Shown here: positions 45,613 through 57,575 of the stretch, piece by piece
Layout: every line of letters starts with the position of its first letter
Position numbering within the stretch: position 1 is the stretch's first letter
DNA from: Symsagittifera roscoffensis
Lineage: Eukaryota > Xenacoelomorpha > Acoela > Convolutidae
Length of the DNA: 64,000 bases
NCBI RefSeq assembly: GCF_963678635.1
Contig: NC_087066.1
Span: forward strand, 28,153,301-28,217,300
Direction: 5' to 3'
Notes under the pieces: model-generated
The model's database searches: none
The model's input: the letters and a program-made list of their open reading frames with translations, nothing else
What the model was told of the DNA's origin: nothing
Position numbers and translations under genes: made by a program

Positions 45613-45898
45613 AAGTCCACAGCCAGGCTAGTAGTGAATCTGCTCGACACTATTATGGGCAACAATTTGGCATCGTTGAAACTGAACAGAAAAAAAATAA
45701 ATTTTATATCTAGTTTTGGCGTGAAAAACAAAAGGGTTTTGAATAGGCGAAGAAAATTGTTGAGGGGGTATTACGTATTGCTTACCGAAAGACGTTTATT
45801 TGACAATTATTCAGTCTTTCAAATCTATCCATATCCATCAGACCCATTGGCATTTCATGTTCCTCATTAATTTTCACAGTTCCTTCTTTGTCCAGATC

Positions 45899-46825
45899 TT
45901 AGGTTGAGACTTTGTTTTTCTCCAGCCACCGTCTAGATGTGGGGTAGAGGGCGGGCTCATTCACGTTGTAATATGCTGCAACAAAACAGTATAGAAAACA
46001 ACGGTCATCATCTCTAGTGTTGATATTTGTGAGCAGAGTAGAAGCAGCGCTGAGTGCATCATGTAGCTCGAGGTAGGATCCTGCTCTTATCGGTGAGAAG
46101 GCCGCGAAACTGATTTGAAGTTTTTCAATTCGATCGATAATCCATCCGCTACCATGAGAAGAGAACGAATTGACTTGGTTGACCATATGTTCGATCAGTT
46201 TCAAGTATTGATCCCCAGCTATTCCCTCGAAGTACACTGTCATTATCTTAGTGTTTAGAAATAGCATGGTCCTTTCGAAGTTTCCAGTGTCCCCGTCTTG
46301 CACAGTGGGAATTTTGATCATCTCCATTTCCACATGGAATTGCACTTTGTTCGGACCCTCTTTGACCCTTTCCAGTATGAGAGCATCTATTTCCTCTTTG
46401 GTTTGCATCATGACTTGAAGCAAATCCATTTCTTTTTCACCAACTTTGAGATCGTGTCGGCGCAATTTACCTCTGAACGCGCTTTCCCTTGGGGCAGCGG
46501 AAGAGTTCGTCTCGATGCCATCCCAAACTGGCAAGGCGTGCTTCTTCAGCAAATATTTTTGGTAGCTTTCCGCGGTGAGAAATTTTGTATGACAATAGAT
46601 ACAATGACTATTGGAAGTCATGTCATGTGTCAGCTCGACGTGCTCTCGGGCTTCCGACAAACTCTCGAATGATTCGAGACACTCATCGCAAACAGTTTGA
46701 GGAGGAGGGGGAGGAAGGATCTTGTGTACTTTTTGCTCTTGTCTTCTCAAGTCCCTTTTAGAGCTCAGTATTTTTCCGCGCTGCTGGCAAGGAACAGGTG
46801 TCGCCATAGAAGTAGACTTCGGCAT
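45899..46825 (-). pseudogene. Polymerase B relic 2, N-terminal region (308 codons open)
   Basis: Uninterrupted 308-codon frame. There is a C2H2 finger at residues 46-67 (C46, C49, H62, H67), a second with one His replaced (C75, C78, Y91, H96), then the conserved GSGWIIDRIEKLQI (about 218-231) and RDDDRCFLYCF (about 266-276) segments found at the N-terminus of Polinton-like polymerases of cnidarians and arthropods. The family protein runs on for many hundreds of residues; here a stop follows residue 308. The long open frame suggests recent truncation, or retention as a zinc-finger protein. Confidence 0.7.
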
Positions 46826-47525
46826 TGTTTGTTGAAGTTACTAAATTAAATCAGAAACTATTCAAGATTGAAGTGGAACTGGTCATGAAGAAGCAAAAAC
46901 GAGAAGTGACTAGGACTAAAAGCCAAGAGTTTTGCGAGTAACGACAAGTAGAAGCCATTAACGAGAGTTATACTTCGCCGTGAACTTGACAATAAGTACT
47001 TTCCTTTCCAAAAACAGGGTGCACTACAGGTTTAGGCTGCCAATGTCTCATCACCTTGTTCAAGTGCAAGAGTTTTGTATATTGAAAAACTGATTCATTT
47101 ACAGCCTCAAACTTGTGCTGTTAATTTTAAGGGGTAGCGTTTTTTTTAAGTTTGGCACTTTTTAGAGGAATAATTTAGGCTTTCAAATAACATTTCAGCA
47201 CTAAATTACAAAGTTTAAAGCTTGAAGAAAGATTCAGAATCAGCCTAAAATTTTTTTTTTCTGACTAATTTTAACTGGGAAGCAACAATTTTCAAATGAT
47301 TTCAAGCCCAGTTTTTTGCTTACTTAAATAGGCATAATAAAAAGTAGACATATGAAAAAAAAGTGTAAAGAATTTAAGGCCCTCAACTATATAAATAAGT
47401 TGAAATCAGAGATAGTGTTAAAAAATGAAAATTTCTCAAATTGGATATCTTGATAATTGCAGATGTATGATAAGCATAGATTGTCATTTGAATATGTTTA
47501 AAACATATCGAAATCAAAGTTTTTT
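46826..47525. other. AT-rich non-coding DNA
   Basis: Upstream region of the polymerase N-terminal frame. No gene recognised. Confidence 0.4.
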
Positions 47526-47655
47526 TCATGTGATTCAAAGAACCGTGAAATATTTCATATCATGTCCATCGAAATATTAAAGTATGGCCGTTTGGTTTAA
47601 GGGGCAATGCTAACCCGCCGTTTCTCGTCGCTACGCTCCTCAGGAACGCCTCCCG
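47526..47655 (+). repeat. Inverted repeat, left arm
   Basis: Contains ATGGCCGTTTGGTTTAAGGG and CTCGTCGCTACGCTCCTC, ending CGCCTCCCG. The complement at 51,000-51,141 matches it over about 130 bp at roughly three-quarters identity. Possible TIR of a decayed DNA element or Polinton. Confidence 0.65.
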
Positions 47656-48408
47656 TTCGGTAAAGCCAAGTGAAAAAAAATTGTTTCTTTCCAAAATAAA
47701 GGAACACCTCAAATTTATTATGTTGTGAAAAAAAGAAAAATATTTCAACCAAAATGTCTTTGATATCAATTAATAACAAATCAGTAATTTTATATGATCT
47801 CGAACACAGTTCTACTGGTCATGTTCAAAAGTTAAAAACATAATAAAATCAAGCGAAAATATGAAATGCATTTTAGGAGCTATCTGATGCCTAATTGGGA
47901 CAAGCGTAGAAATTGAAAAAAAGTTTATAGCCCAATCAAAGAGAGTAGACGCTTAAAAATTTGTGATTTTTTGAGAAAATCTGATTTTTGTGAAAATATT
48001 AAAAACAAAAATTGGGAAAAAACTGTCCCCAAATTCATTGAAAGTACCCTCAATCAATTTGTCAAAATTTTCTGAGCAGGGTTAAGTGTCATGTTCAATT
48101 TTCGAGAAAAAAAAACATAAATTTTCATTTTTCACGTTTTTTATCAAAAAAATGTATATAAACGAAATACAAAGCAGAATTATGGCTTAAAATATTCTCT
48201 ATTACTTGGCGTAAGACCTGGCTAACCCCACCGGGCACAAAGTAAAATGAGAGAGAGAGCAGGGAGTGTTTGATAAAAAAACCAAATAAATATTATTGAA
48301 CTACCAACGAGAAAATGTTGACCCCTTCCATATTTATTTTTCTTTTGGAAAGAAAGCAATATCCTGAAAAGGATATTTCACATGGGGTTCATTAATAAGC
48401 AAGCGTAT

Positions 48409-48448
<40 letters not shown>

Positions 48449-50002
48449 CATTCTTTTTTCTCAAACAATAATTTTAGCGAAAAATTATTCTCGATTAATT
48501 TTTTTTTTTTAAATTTTTCAAGTATTTCTTTAACATTTTGCTGAGAATTTTACAGAGCAAACTTTAATTGATCTATTAGGTGAGAAAAAAACTTGGTTAA
48601 GCAAAACACACACGGTCATCTTGAATCAACTTAAAAATCAAATCAAACAAAAATGAAACTGTAAAACCTCGGAATAATATTTGGAACAAAGGAAAGATTT
48701 TTGTTTAAGTTATTAGAACTCTCGAAATTGTAGTTTTCTATTTTTTGGCGCATAGCAGGCTGCAGTTGGAGGGGTCCCTTGAATAAGATCTGGAGTCACT
48801 AGATCAATTGTCTCCGCACTCTGAGTCGATGAAACCGGAGCATCCGAATAGGATGTTGATTGTTCTGGAGTTGAAACTGCTCCCCTAACAAAGGACTCGG
48901 TGGACATTGCTGTCGGATTATCCCAGTACGCTTCGCGCTCTACATAATCATGAATACATCCCTCCTGATTTTCATACAACGGCATTGACTCGCGTGTTGT
49001 AGGCGAAGAGAAATTTTCTCGGAGACTGCTCGAGCGAGGTTGTGTCGTTTATCTCAGTCTTTTCTAATGATGGATAGCTCTCGTGAATATATTCAATTCT
49101 CGTACATTATTTTTCGGTTCTGCCGAAGTAGATCGATGTGATCAAGGAGGTTGTTTGGTAGCAATATGTGATTATTTGTATTCCATTCCGCGTTTTGATT
49201 GCTGTCGTTTTTTCGGGGAGCCAAGTCATTGAACTGACTTGCTGTAAAGGGGAGACACTCTCTTTCTGTTGATGGATGACTGCAATCGATTTTCTCGGAT
49301 ATGTTTGGTAGATAATTGTTCTTTCTCAATCAGACACTGAAATTATTTGTAAAGGACTAGTCATGATTTCAAGATGTTTTAAGTTTTGTTAAAACAAAAT
49401 GACTCAGTTGGCGAAATGAAATTGGGACAATGAAAAGTATGAAAAGTTTATTAATGAGAAGGAGATCGAGAAAGGAGTGGCATGGCTCAATTAAGTCAAA
49501 GCTAATAGTATATTAAGCGATGCTATCAAATTTCATTTATTCTTTTACGCACGACGCTTAAGGCTATGTTAAGTTTGCATGTGAAAATCCGACTTTCAGA
49601 TTTAGGTGATAGCTTTATTATAGTGGCTACGGGCGAATGCCTTCAGGTTCAAGTTTTCTTGTTCATTTGCCAGACGTTCTTTGACATGCTGTTGAAGTTT
49701 CATAACCATCATTGATAGCAGTCATTAAATTAACCGTGATAAAAACAACAATAGAACAACTAAATACCCGTGTAAAATTTTGTTCATCGTTGAAGATATT
49801 ATGTCCTTGGTGATTAAAATTTATCATTATGGCTTAAGGCGCTCGTAAAATTGTCACATAAACTTCTGCTTTGGGACTGCATGATCTGTCTTCTATACTG
49901 TGATCAATCATTCTTCAACGTTCCATACTGAAAACCAGTTGGTTGTTATTCAATTATTATGTACTCTTCTCTTGAAACGGATGTTGACTATTTCGATGAT
50001 TT
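47656..50002. other. Interior of inverted-repeat segment, mostly non-coding
   Basis: AT-rich, with a (CT)n tract at 48,413-48,446. Two minus-strand frames, 49,329-49,093 (78 codons, Asn-rich) and 48,985-48,713 (90 codons, Ser/Thr/Pro-rich), are open but unrecognised. They are more complex than their surroundings and could be parts of one structural or tail protein of the mobile element. Confidence 0.4.
48413..48446 (+). repeat. (CT)n microsatellite
   Basis: Seventeen CT dinucleotides. Confidence 0.95.
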
Positions 50003-50176
50003 TCGAATGATAAACGTTTAATTAGAGTCGGTGCAAAAACATTCGCAAAGACCGGTATTTATGTAACTATCAAATTGTACAAAAAAGACGAAGATGGAAT
50101 TTTCAAGTATCGACAAGGAATAACTTTGTCAACTGGTGAATTCGATTCCTCGGCGGACAATTACACAAAAGATTGA
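50003..50176 (+). pseudogene. PC4/p15-like domain fragment
   Basis: The plus-strand frame reads KRLIRVGAKTF, then GIYVTIKLYKKDEDGIFK and YRQGITLSTGEF to a stop at 50,174. This is the layout of the PC4 (transcriptional coactivator p15) single-strand DNA-binding fold: a beta strand, then an R-E-Y/K-L-Y-like strand, an acidic turn and a G-I-(S/T)-L strand. No start codon in frame after the upstream stop, so it may be an exon or a fragment. PC4-like proteins occur in eukaryotes and in some virus-like elements. Its location between inverted repeats suggests element cargo. Confidence 0.5.
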
Positions 50177-50999
50177 CCAAAAGAAAAAATTGCCATGGGA
50201 CTGATAAACATAGAAAAAAGCGAAACAAATCTAAAAACTCTTCATGCTCCGAAAACGAATGCGAAGGTTAAAACGATATTAACTGTCGAGTTGTGTAAAA
50301 GTATTACCCCGTTTATTAATTGAAACTACCTACAAAGCAATGGTTGAAGCAAAAGTTAGCAATCCCCGAATATTTCAAATAATTCCAAAAAAAACTACAA
50401 TTAATTCATCCTGAATCATGAACACAGCTTCTCTGGCTTTGCTTCAAATGCAAATTTTGCTGTATCCTCACTTTCGAATAAATTAGACTTTTGCAATCCT
50501 TCGATTGATAACGAAAAATATCATCATGCGCTGATCGAATTCACAAAAAAACTCCAATTGACTAAACTAGATGACTTCAAAAGCCTTCGTCGTCCCTTGC
50601 CTTTTCTCTACATTCAAATATTTAATTTTGTGTAGCTCCAGCCATCAAATGAAATGTCTGGCCCTCTGATGGAAAAATTGAAAATAGCTGTGAACTATAA
50701 CCCTATCAATAATCTAGATGTTAGTGGTGTTCCAGTTCGCAGACGATTGCCTCAAGTTTGCTTCGGCTTACAGACTAAATCTGTACAAACTCAAACTGAC
50801 ATGATTACTAACGTAACAATTGAACGCTTTACTAATATTTTGAATGGTGAAAAAGCTGCTGAGTTTTCTAAAATAATTGACTTATTTTTATGTTGGCATG
50901 GTTGTATGGAAATTCATTCAAACACCTTGTTTGTGAAATTTATCATGTCGAAGAAATTCAAGTTTTAAATGTTTTTTTTTGCTCTCTTGTACATTAAAA
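50177..50999 (+). pseudogene. Unrecognised coding relic
   Basis: After the PC4-like frame, interrupted plus-strand frames continue, the longest at 50,654-50,968 (104 codons; LKIAVNYNPINNLDVSGVPV in part). No family recognised. Composition and alternation of open segments suggest decayed coding DNA rather than random AT-rich sequence. Confidence 0.3.
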
Positions 51000-51141
51000 A
51001 GATGTTACTACACATGCGGGAGGCGATCCCGAGGCGCGTAGCGACGAGCAACTCCGGGTTAACTAACGCCCTTAAACCAAACGGCCCTACCTTATTATTT
51101 CAAAGGACTTGATTATAAACTTTTCGCGGTTCACATAAACT
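51000..51141 (-). repeat. Inverted repeat, right arm
   Basis: GGGAGGCGATCCCGAGGCGC, GTAGCGACGAG and CCCTTAAACCAAACGGCC are the complement of 47,526-47,655. The similarity extends past the G+C-rich core into flanking AT-rich sequence (TTTCAAAGGACTTGAT). Confidence 0.65.
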
Positions 51142-51659
51142 GGCAGAAAAAGAAAATCTGTTGTTAATAAGAATGAATTTAAAAAAAAGGATTTATAAGT
51201 TTTACAAAAGCATCAATAAAACAATTTAGAATAACATATATTTAGCAAATCTTATCAAATCAAGAGCATCAAGTTTGAAACCTATCGGAAACCTATTTGT
51301 AATTATAACATGAGCAACATAAATCTAATAAAGTCCGCATAACACTGAATCAGCTGGTTGTATTGGTTTTTTCATCAGCAGTTGGTCTCCCTCGTGAATT
51401 GTATGTCGCATATTCTTGAACACATGGGGTTGATCATATAATCTTTTACCTAGAGGATCTGCAAAGAATAACTGTCCTCCAGCTTGAGCAAAAGCAACCA
51501 ATGGGTTCCAGAATGATCCGATGGTGAAGCATTCATAATCATGGACGTATTATCGTTTTTCAGTACTGAAGAGCATGGAAAATCTGCCGGAGAAAACCTC
51601 TAAAGCGATATTATAATGCTCACAACGGTCAATAATTTCTACTAGTTGAAGATTATCTA
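51142..51659. other. Non-coding or decayed 3' part
   Basis: Lies downstream (minus strand) of the F54H12.2-like frames. No domain recognised, though short frames could be decayed C-terminal coding. Confidence 0.35.
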
Positions 51660-51667
51660 TGTCTAGC

Positions 51668-52330
51668 CTAGGTCATAAGAGTGTTTTTGGTAATTTTTCT
51701 ATCTGAACGCACATAAACTGTTGAGGTACGCTCTCCCATAATTAAAAACTTGACCTTATTACCGAGACCTGCGTCAAATTTGAGTTCGACCGAAATAGTG
51801 CAATTGGTCAATTCAGGCTGAATAAAATCGTGTGAAGCCTCCTGAGTAGACATGAGATCAAAAGCCATAATATAATGATTATCATAATTAGCGAGACTGA
51901 TTCCATGACTAGTGTTCAAAACAAAATCAAGAGCCTCAAGCGCATTGTAATAAATTCTTTTATTGTCTCATGTTGAAATGCGATTTCTGGAAATGGGTAG
52001 ACCCTTTCTGTACACAATGATCTGATTCAACTCAGACTTCTGGTAATGAAAAGGGTTTGTCCGATAAGTACCCAAATATGCTTCGTTTATGCTCATTGCT
52101 ACACTCACTCTTCGAATAGGTTCTTTTGCAAAAACATCCTCTTGTCGCCAGCTTTGTACTCCTGCAGTTGCCAGAATTAATTTAGGTACTACTTCGATGT
52201 AGTTGTAAATTGCCGGGTTCTTCAACAAAGTTTTTTCTATTGATGAGAGAACATAGTCAGTCACAGTCATCTTTCTGACAAAGAGATTAGTTTCGATTAT
52301 TTGAACCTTGTAGTGTTTAATTACTACCAT
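51668..52330 (-). pseudogene. F54H12.2-like protein relic (Polinton-associated, likely capsid-related)
   Basis: Two minus-strand frames, 52,330-51,968 (120 codons) and 51,919-51,668 (83 codons). The first has LFVRKMTVTDYVL, PIRRVSVAMS and TYRTNPFHYQKSELNQI; the second has the terminal AFDLMSTQ...ISVELKFDA pattern. This resembles the C-terminal half of the proteins annotated across invertebrates as F54H12.2-like, which are linked to Polinton/Maverick-type virus-like elements. A capsid role is plausible but is inference. Split by a frame change and lacking the N-terminal half. Confidence 0.55.
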
Positions 52331-52540
52331 TTGCGCAACAAAAACTACTTTGGACTTGGCAAAGTTTCATTGTTACAAAACTTCCATGATTTTTTTTCAC
52401 TGTTTGTCTCGTTATAAAAAATCCATTAATTTTGTTGCGTCAGGGTCATCTACTGCTGCGGTTGCTTCTGACACTTAAGAAACTAATTATTCTACAGACT
52501 GTGTTAGACTTTTTCTCACTGTAAATGAAGCCAGTAAAAA
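52331..52540. other. Spacer before the tandem array
   Basis: Short AT-rich spacer. The array begins at about 52,541, next to an AAGCCAGT word that also lies at the internal junction at 57,560. Confidence 0.5.
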
Positions 52541-53530
52541 ATTGAATAAGTATTGTGAACAGTACCAAATTTCATAACGTGTGAAATCTCTATCACTTAT
52601 GTCAAGCATTTCTAGAACGTAGTTTCCTGGGATATAGGCAGTTTTTTCGTAGTACATTATTTTCTTCAGAGTATCCTCTTTCACAATCGTCTTAACCTCA
52701 TCTGGCAATTCACAGCTGTTTAGATCCATCTGAACTCCTGGCTGACGTTTGGGTACTAGGACTAGTTCGGGAAGATATACTCCTCGCTTGCTGGCTAAGA
52801 TTTCTGATAAACTTGAATCTCTGGAAGTATACAAATTGATCAACAACTGGAAAAACCTCTTCAACGTAGACAACTCTTCTTCGGAAATTACAATTTGCTC
52901 CTTCCTCCGACCAATTTGGCCACTGCAATGAATACGCTCTTTTCTCGTTAATGAAAGTTTTATCACCCTCTGGAGTCATCCACGCACAGAGCATTGAATT
53001 TGGTGATAGGTATGTCTCCACTTTCGCTGCTCTCTCGCTGTTGTTCATTTTTCAACCAATCATAAAAAACCTTGCTTTTCTTCAGGGCACAATGGTTCCT
53101 GGAGTTGTATTGAGGTACATGTCTATTGCAACTTGGATAAAATTTGAATTATGAGTTTTCAACCCAAGGACATCCCAAATCATCTAGATTTTCAACTTTT
53201 CGGTCCAAGTACTTGGCCAAAAATTCAGTCTTTTCTTTTCCTTTAGAGTAAAAAACGGCACTAAAATTTCTCAACAGAAAACTCTGAAGTATTTCATTTA
53301 AATTTATGTAAAGGTGCTCACCGTTTCCTAAATGGAGACCGTAGAAATAATTTGTTAACCAATTGTAAGCTTTTTGTTTGAGCTTGGGTAGTGTATTGAA
53401 CTTCAATGGAGGTTAAAAAAAATGAATCAGTCACTGTAGTCTGAAGCTGCTATTGCTAATTCTTTAACCACAAAGGCGTTTTTCTTGTATCGAAAGCCTT
53501 CCAAGTCAAGCACAACTGATCTTTCGCCTA
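52541..53530 (-). pseudogene. Exonuclease-like relic (DLEGF family), unit A
   Basis: On the minus strand, SVVLDLEGFRYKKNAFVVKE (about 53,521-53,462) opens the domain. KGKEKTEFLAKYLD and NLDDLGCPW follow at about 53,245-53,165 in another frame, then a CALKK...F..WL segment at about 53,090-53,050, then the 52,966-52,487 frame (159 codons, unrecognised). The D-x-E of DLEGF fits motif I of DEDD 3'-5' exonucleases, and this order recurs in proteins of insect and cnidarian mobile elements. Interrupted by at least two frame changes. The activity assignment is inference. Confidence 0.45.
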
Positions 53531-54480
53531 GCATTCTAGTAAATGATAAACTTCTGGTTTTTTCAACTGAATAAAAAGGCAGAAAGCTATTCCACTCAAA
53601 TAACCCCATAAGCTGTTGTTGTAGTTCCGGCGCAACAAGTAAAGGTACGTGGGACCCTCTTGGTAAAACCCGTGTATAAATCCGGCCGCATCGTGCAAAA
53701 TAAAGTGCAATCATAAAATTTTGGATCAAGTATTTTTCCAAGGAAGAGTTATCAATACTAATCAAGCCACCATAAGGTCTCAACTTAAATAAAGTGTCGT
53801 AGTTAAGATTATCAGAACTAACGACAAACAGAGAACATGCAGCTAGAAAATAGTTTCGTCGGATAGATTTATCTGGATAAGTTTGTTTCAAAGACGTAGA
53901 AATTTTCTGATTTATTTTTAAATCAATAGGAGTCGAGCCAGTGGAAATAAAAAAGACCTTGCAGATACCATTTAGACTCATTAAGATATCGGTGGTAATT
54001 ATCAAAAAAACCACCGGAAGTTTTTTGTATTTTGATAGCCTGTTGAAACATAGACGGATTTTTCTCTCCAAGTCTTAATCAACCCATATAGAGTTGAAAT
54101 CAAACGAGTAGTCGAATACGTTTTCATATTCAGCATTATTTAAATCGCTCACAATACCATACTTTTGTTTTGTAGAAATGCACCAAGAGATTTGTTGAAG
54201 CTCACTCAAAAAAAATTGTTCTTTGAAAATAAACTAGTTTTTTTTCTTTGAAATTTTTTTTGCCCTCTCGAGAAACACGACAAAACGTTCCTTACAGAGT
54301 TTGAAAAATGAATTTTTTCTGTGGTTGAAAACACTCTTATTTGTAAATGTTCATTATCAATATCTTCAGTACACCAAGTTCCCTCTAACTCCATTTTTCT
54401 TATTTCAAAATTTGGCAAATTTATCATTTGGTATTTTTTGCCCAGAAACGGCCGCCGCCTTTGGAGAGTAATTTCAAGTT
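53531..54480 (-). pseudogene. Unrecognised element gene, unit A
   Basis: The minus-strand frame at 54,071-53,427 (214 codons) includes RRNYFLAACSLFVVSSDNLN and LRPYGGLISIDNSSLEKYLI, which recur in B, C, A' and B'. Its first 50 residues are a shifted reading; copies B and B' show the alternative frame (NYHRYLNESKWYLQG). A further frame lies at 54,427-54,206. No family recognised. It lies directly upstream of the exonuclease-like domain and may belong to the same gene. Confidence 0.45.
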
Positions 54481-54728
54481 ACTGCATTTTCACCATAAAG
54501 TATAGATCAAGTTAAGGAATTAGTTTACTGCTGCAAATAATTAAGGTACGCTGCCAAAATCATCGGCGAGTTTTTATTATATACCATAAAAATCAATTCC
54601 CCGTTCACTAACTAACTTCAACTAGGTCGAAAGTTCAATTGCCCGAAACAAATATAACAAGTAATATGATTCATATAATTAACCAGGACCAATAATTAGA
54701 ACCCCAAAAATTGGAACTAGAAAGAATT

Positions 54729-54949
54729 TTGTATCGTGTCCCTTGTTTTTAAGCGTAAATTAGCAAGATCCTAAGTAGGGGGTCTTCTGCTTTTTGTGTT
54801 TTTTGGGTGAAAAATTTCTTTCGTTTACAAAATCCTAGGATGAGTGTCCTCCAAAAAATTAAGGACCCTTTTCCTAGGGTTTTGCTTTACTTGAGGACCC
54901 CCTCCCTTATGAAGGATCCCCCACCCTTAAGATCCAGGACACAATACAA
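54729..54949. mobile_element. Hairpin MITE, copy b
   Basis: 221 bp from TTGTATCGTGTCCC to GGACACAATACAA, with inner self-complementary blocks (GATCCTAAG, AATCCTAGG, CCTAGGG, CTTAAGATCC). Same family as 44,222-44,416. Part of unit A. Confidence 0.85.
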
Positions 54950-55219
54950 ACTACTTTTTTTTTGTTTGAAGTACTAAAAGGACATTGTATAACAAGAATT
55001 CGCAGTTATAGAAACAGAAGAAAAAGAAACCATTATGGACATAGATAATATCAAAATGGCAAACACAAAATCATAACTAAAATCATAATCTAGATAATGA
55101 ACATGTCAAAAGGTAACGAACAAATGAGAACAGAGCAAAATAATCAAAAAATGCTATTTGAAGGAAGGCTGTGAAAGGTTGCCGTTTTTTCACTTTTTCA
55201 CTAATGCAATAAAAGTTTA
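54950..55219. other. Unit A tail, non-coding
   Basis: AT-rich sequence after the MITE (GAAACAGAAGAAAAAGAAAC, CATAACTAAAATCATAA). Recurs after every MITE in the array. Confidence 0.6.
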
Positions 55220-56489
55220 TTCAACTTAATGAAAAGGCAGAAAGCTATTCCACTCAAATAACCCCATAAGCTGTTGTTGCAGTTCCAGCGCAACAAGTAA
55301 AGGTACGTGGGACCCTCTTGGTAAAACCCGTGTGTAAATCCGGCCGCATCGTGCAAATTAACGTGCAATTGTAAAACTTTGGATCAAGTATTTGTCCAAG
55401 GAAGAGTTATCAATACCAGTCATGGATCAAGTATTTGTCCAAGGAAGAGTTATCAATACCAATCAAGCCACCATAAGGTCTCATGCTAATTAAAGTGTCG
55501 TAGTTAAGATTATCAGAACTAACGACAAACAGAGAAAATGCAGCTAGAAAATAGTTTCGTCGGTTACAATTATCTGGATAAGTTTGTTTCAAAGACGTAT
55601 AAATTTTGTGACTTATTTTTAAATCAATAGGAGTTACCCTGCTTTCTTGGAATCTCATTGTTTATTTTTTCCAACTCCTCTCCAACCTGCTGAATTTCAA
55701 GCCAGTGGAAATAAAAGTGACCTTGCAGATACCATTTGGACTCATTAAGATATCGGTGGTAATTATCAAATAAACCACCGAAAGTTTTTTGTATTTTGAT
55801 AGCCTGTTGAAACATAGACGGGATTTTCTCTCCAAGTCTTAATCAACCCATATAGAGTTGAAATCAAACTAATAGTCGAATACGTTTTCATATTCAGCAT
55901 TATTTAAATCGCTCACAGTGCCATACTTTTGTTTTGTAGAAATGCACCAATTGATTTGTTGAAGCTCACTCAAATAAAATTGTTCTTTGAAAATTAACTA
56001 GTTTTCTTTCTTTAAAATTTTCTTTGCCCTCTCGAGAAACACGACAAAATGTTTTTTACAGAGTTTGGAAAATGAGTTTTTCTGTGGTTGAAAATAATCT
56101 TAATTGTAAATGTTCATTATCAATATCTTCAGTACACCAAATTCCCTCTAACTTCATTTTTGTTTTTTCAAAATTTGGCAAACTAATTATTTGGTGTTTT
56201 TGCCCAGAAACGGCCGCCGCCTTTGGAGAGTAATTTCAATTTACTGCCTTTCACCATAAAGTATAGATCAAGTTAACGAATTAGTTTACTGCTGCAAATA
56301 ATTAAGGTACGCTGCCAAAATTATCGGCGAGTTTTTAGTATATACCATAAAAGTCAATTCCCCGTTCACTAACTAACTTCAACTAGGTCGAAAGTTCAAT
56401 TGCCCGAAACAAATATAACAAGTAATATGATTCATATAATTAACCAGGACCAATAATTAGGACCCCAAAAATTGGAACTAGAAAGAATT
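55220..56489 (-). pseudogene. Truncated copy of the unrecognised element gene, unit B
   Basis: Homologous to 53,563 onwards in A, so the exonuclease-like part is absent. Frames 55,658-55,410 and 55,815-55,624. It carries an internal 45-bp duplication (GGATCAAGTATTTGTCCAAG at 55,380 and 55,424). It retains a segment (about 55,630-55,700) deleted in A. Confidence 0.7.
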
Positions 56490-56710
56490 TTGTATCGTGT
56501 CCCTTGTTTTTAAGCGTAAATTAGCAAGATCCTAAGTAGGGGGTCTTCTGCTTTTTGCGTTTTTTGGGTGAAAAATTTCTTTCGTTTACAAAATCCTAGG
56601 ATGAGTGTCCTCCAAAAAATTAAGGACCCTTTTCCTAGGGTTTTGCTTTACTTGAGGACCCCCTCCCTTATGAAGGATCCCCCACCCTTAGGATCCGGGA
56701 CACAATACAA
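56490..56710. mobile_element. Hairpin MITE, copy c
   Basis: 221 bp, as copy b, with GGATCCGGGACACAATACAA at the right end. Part of unit B. Confidence 0.85.
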
Positions 56711-56895
56711 TACTACTTACTTAGTTTGAAGTACTAAAAGGAGATTGTATAACAAGAGTTCGCAGTTATAGAAACAGAAGAAAAAGAAACCATTATGGAC
56801 ACAATACAATACTACTTACTTAGTTTGAAGTACTAAAAGGAGATTGTATAACAAGAGTTCGCAGTTATAGAAGCAGAAGAAAAAGAAACCATTAT
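56698..56895. repeat. 99-bp tandem duplication at the MITE edge
   Basis: GGACACAATACAATACTACT at 56,698 recurs at 56,797. The unit includes the last 13 bp of the MITE plus flank. Also present in B' (61,734 and 61,833) but not in A or A', so it predates the 5-kb duplication. Confidence 0.9.
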
Positions 56896-57078
56896 GGACG
56901 TAGATAATATCAAAATGGCAAACACAAAATCATAACTAAAATCATAAAGTAGGTAATGAATATGTCAATAGGTAACGAACAAATGAGAACAGAGCAAAAT
57001 AATCAAAAAATGCTATTTGAAGGAAGGCTGTGAAAGGTTGCCGTTTTTTCACTTTTTCACTAATGCAATAAAAGTTTA
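56896..57078. other. Unit B tail, non-coding
   Basis: Same tail sequence as 54,950-55,219. Confidence 0.6.
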
Positions 57079-57575
57079 TTCAACTTAATGAAAAGGCAGA
57101 AAGCTATTCCACTCAAATAACCCCATAAGCTGTTGTTGCAGTTCCAGCGCAACAAGTAAAGGTACGTGGGACCCTCTTGGTAAAACCCGTGTGTAAATCC
57201 GGCCGCATCGTGCAAATTAACGTGCAATTGTAAAACTTTGGATCAAGTATTTGTCCAAGGAAGAGTTATCAATACCAGTCATGGATCAAGTATTTGCCCA
57301 AGGAAGAGGTATCAATACCAATCAAGCCACCATAAGGTCTCATGCTAATTAAAGTGTCGTAGTTAAGATTATCAGAACTAACGACAAACAGAGAAAAAGC
57401 AGCTAGAAAATAGTTTCGTCGGTTACAATTATCTGGATAAGTTTGTTTCAAAGACGTATAAATTTTGTGACTTATTTTTAAATCAATAGGAGTTACCCTG
57501 CTTTCTTGGAATCTCATTGTTTATTTTTTCCAACTCCTCTCCAACCTGCTGAATTTCAAGCCAGTGGAAATAAGT
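57079..57575 (-). pseudogene. Truncated copy C of the element gene
   Basis: Third direct copy starting at the same point as B (GGCAGAAAGCTATTCCACTC). It runs to about 57,570, where it is fused to the start of A', giving a chimeric open frame at 58,001-57,483 (172 codons) not present in unit A. Confidence 0.75.

Noticed and set aside
46298-46672. 124-codon plus-strand frame
   Set aside because: Antisense to the polymerase N-terminal frame.
49093-49329. Possible fusogen or capsid gene inside the inverted-repeat segment
   Set aside because: No membrane segment, signal peptide or jelly-roll-like pattern visible; too short to assign.
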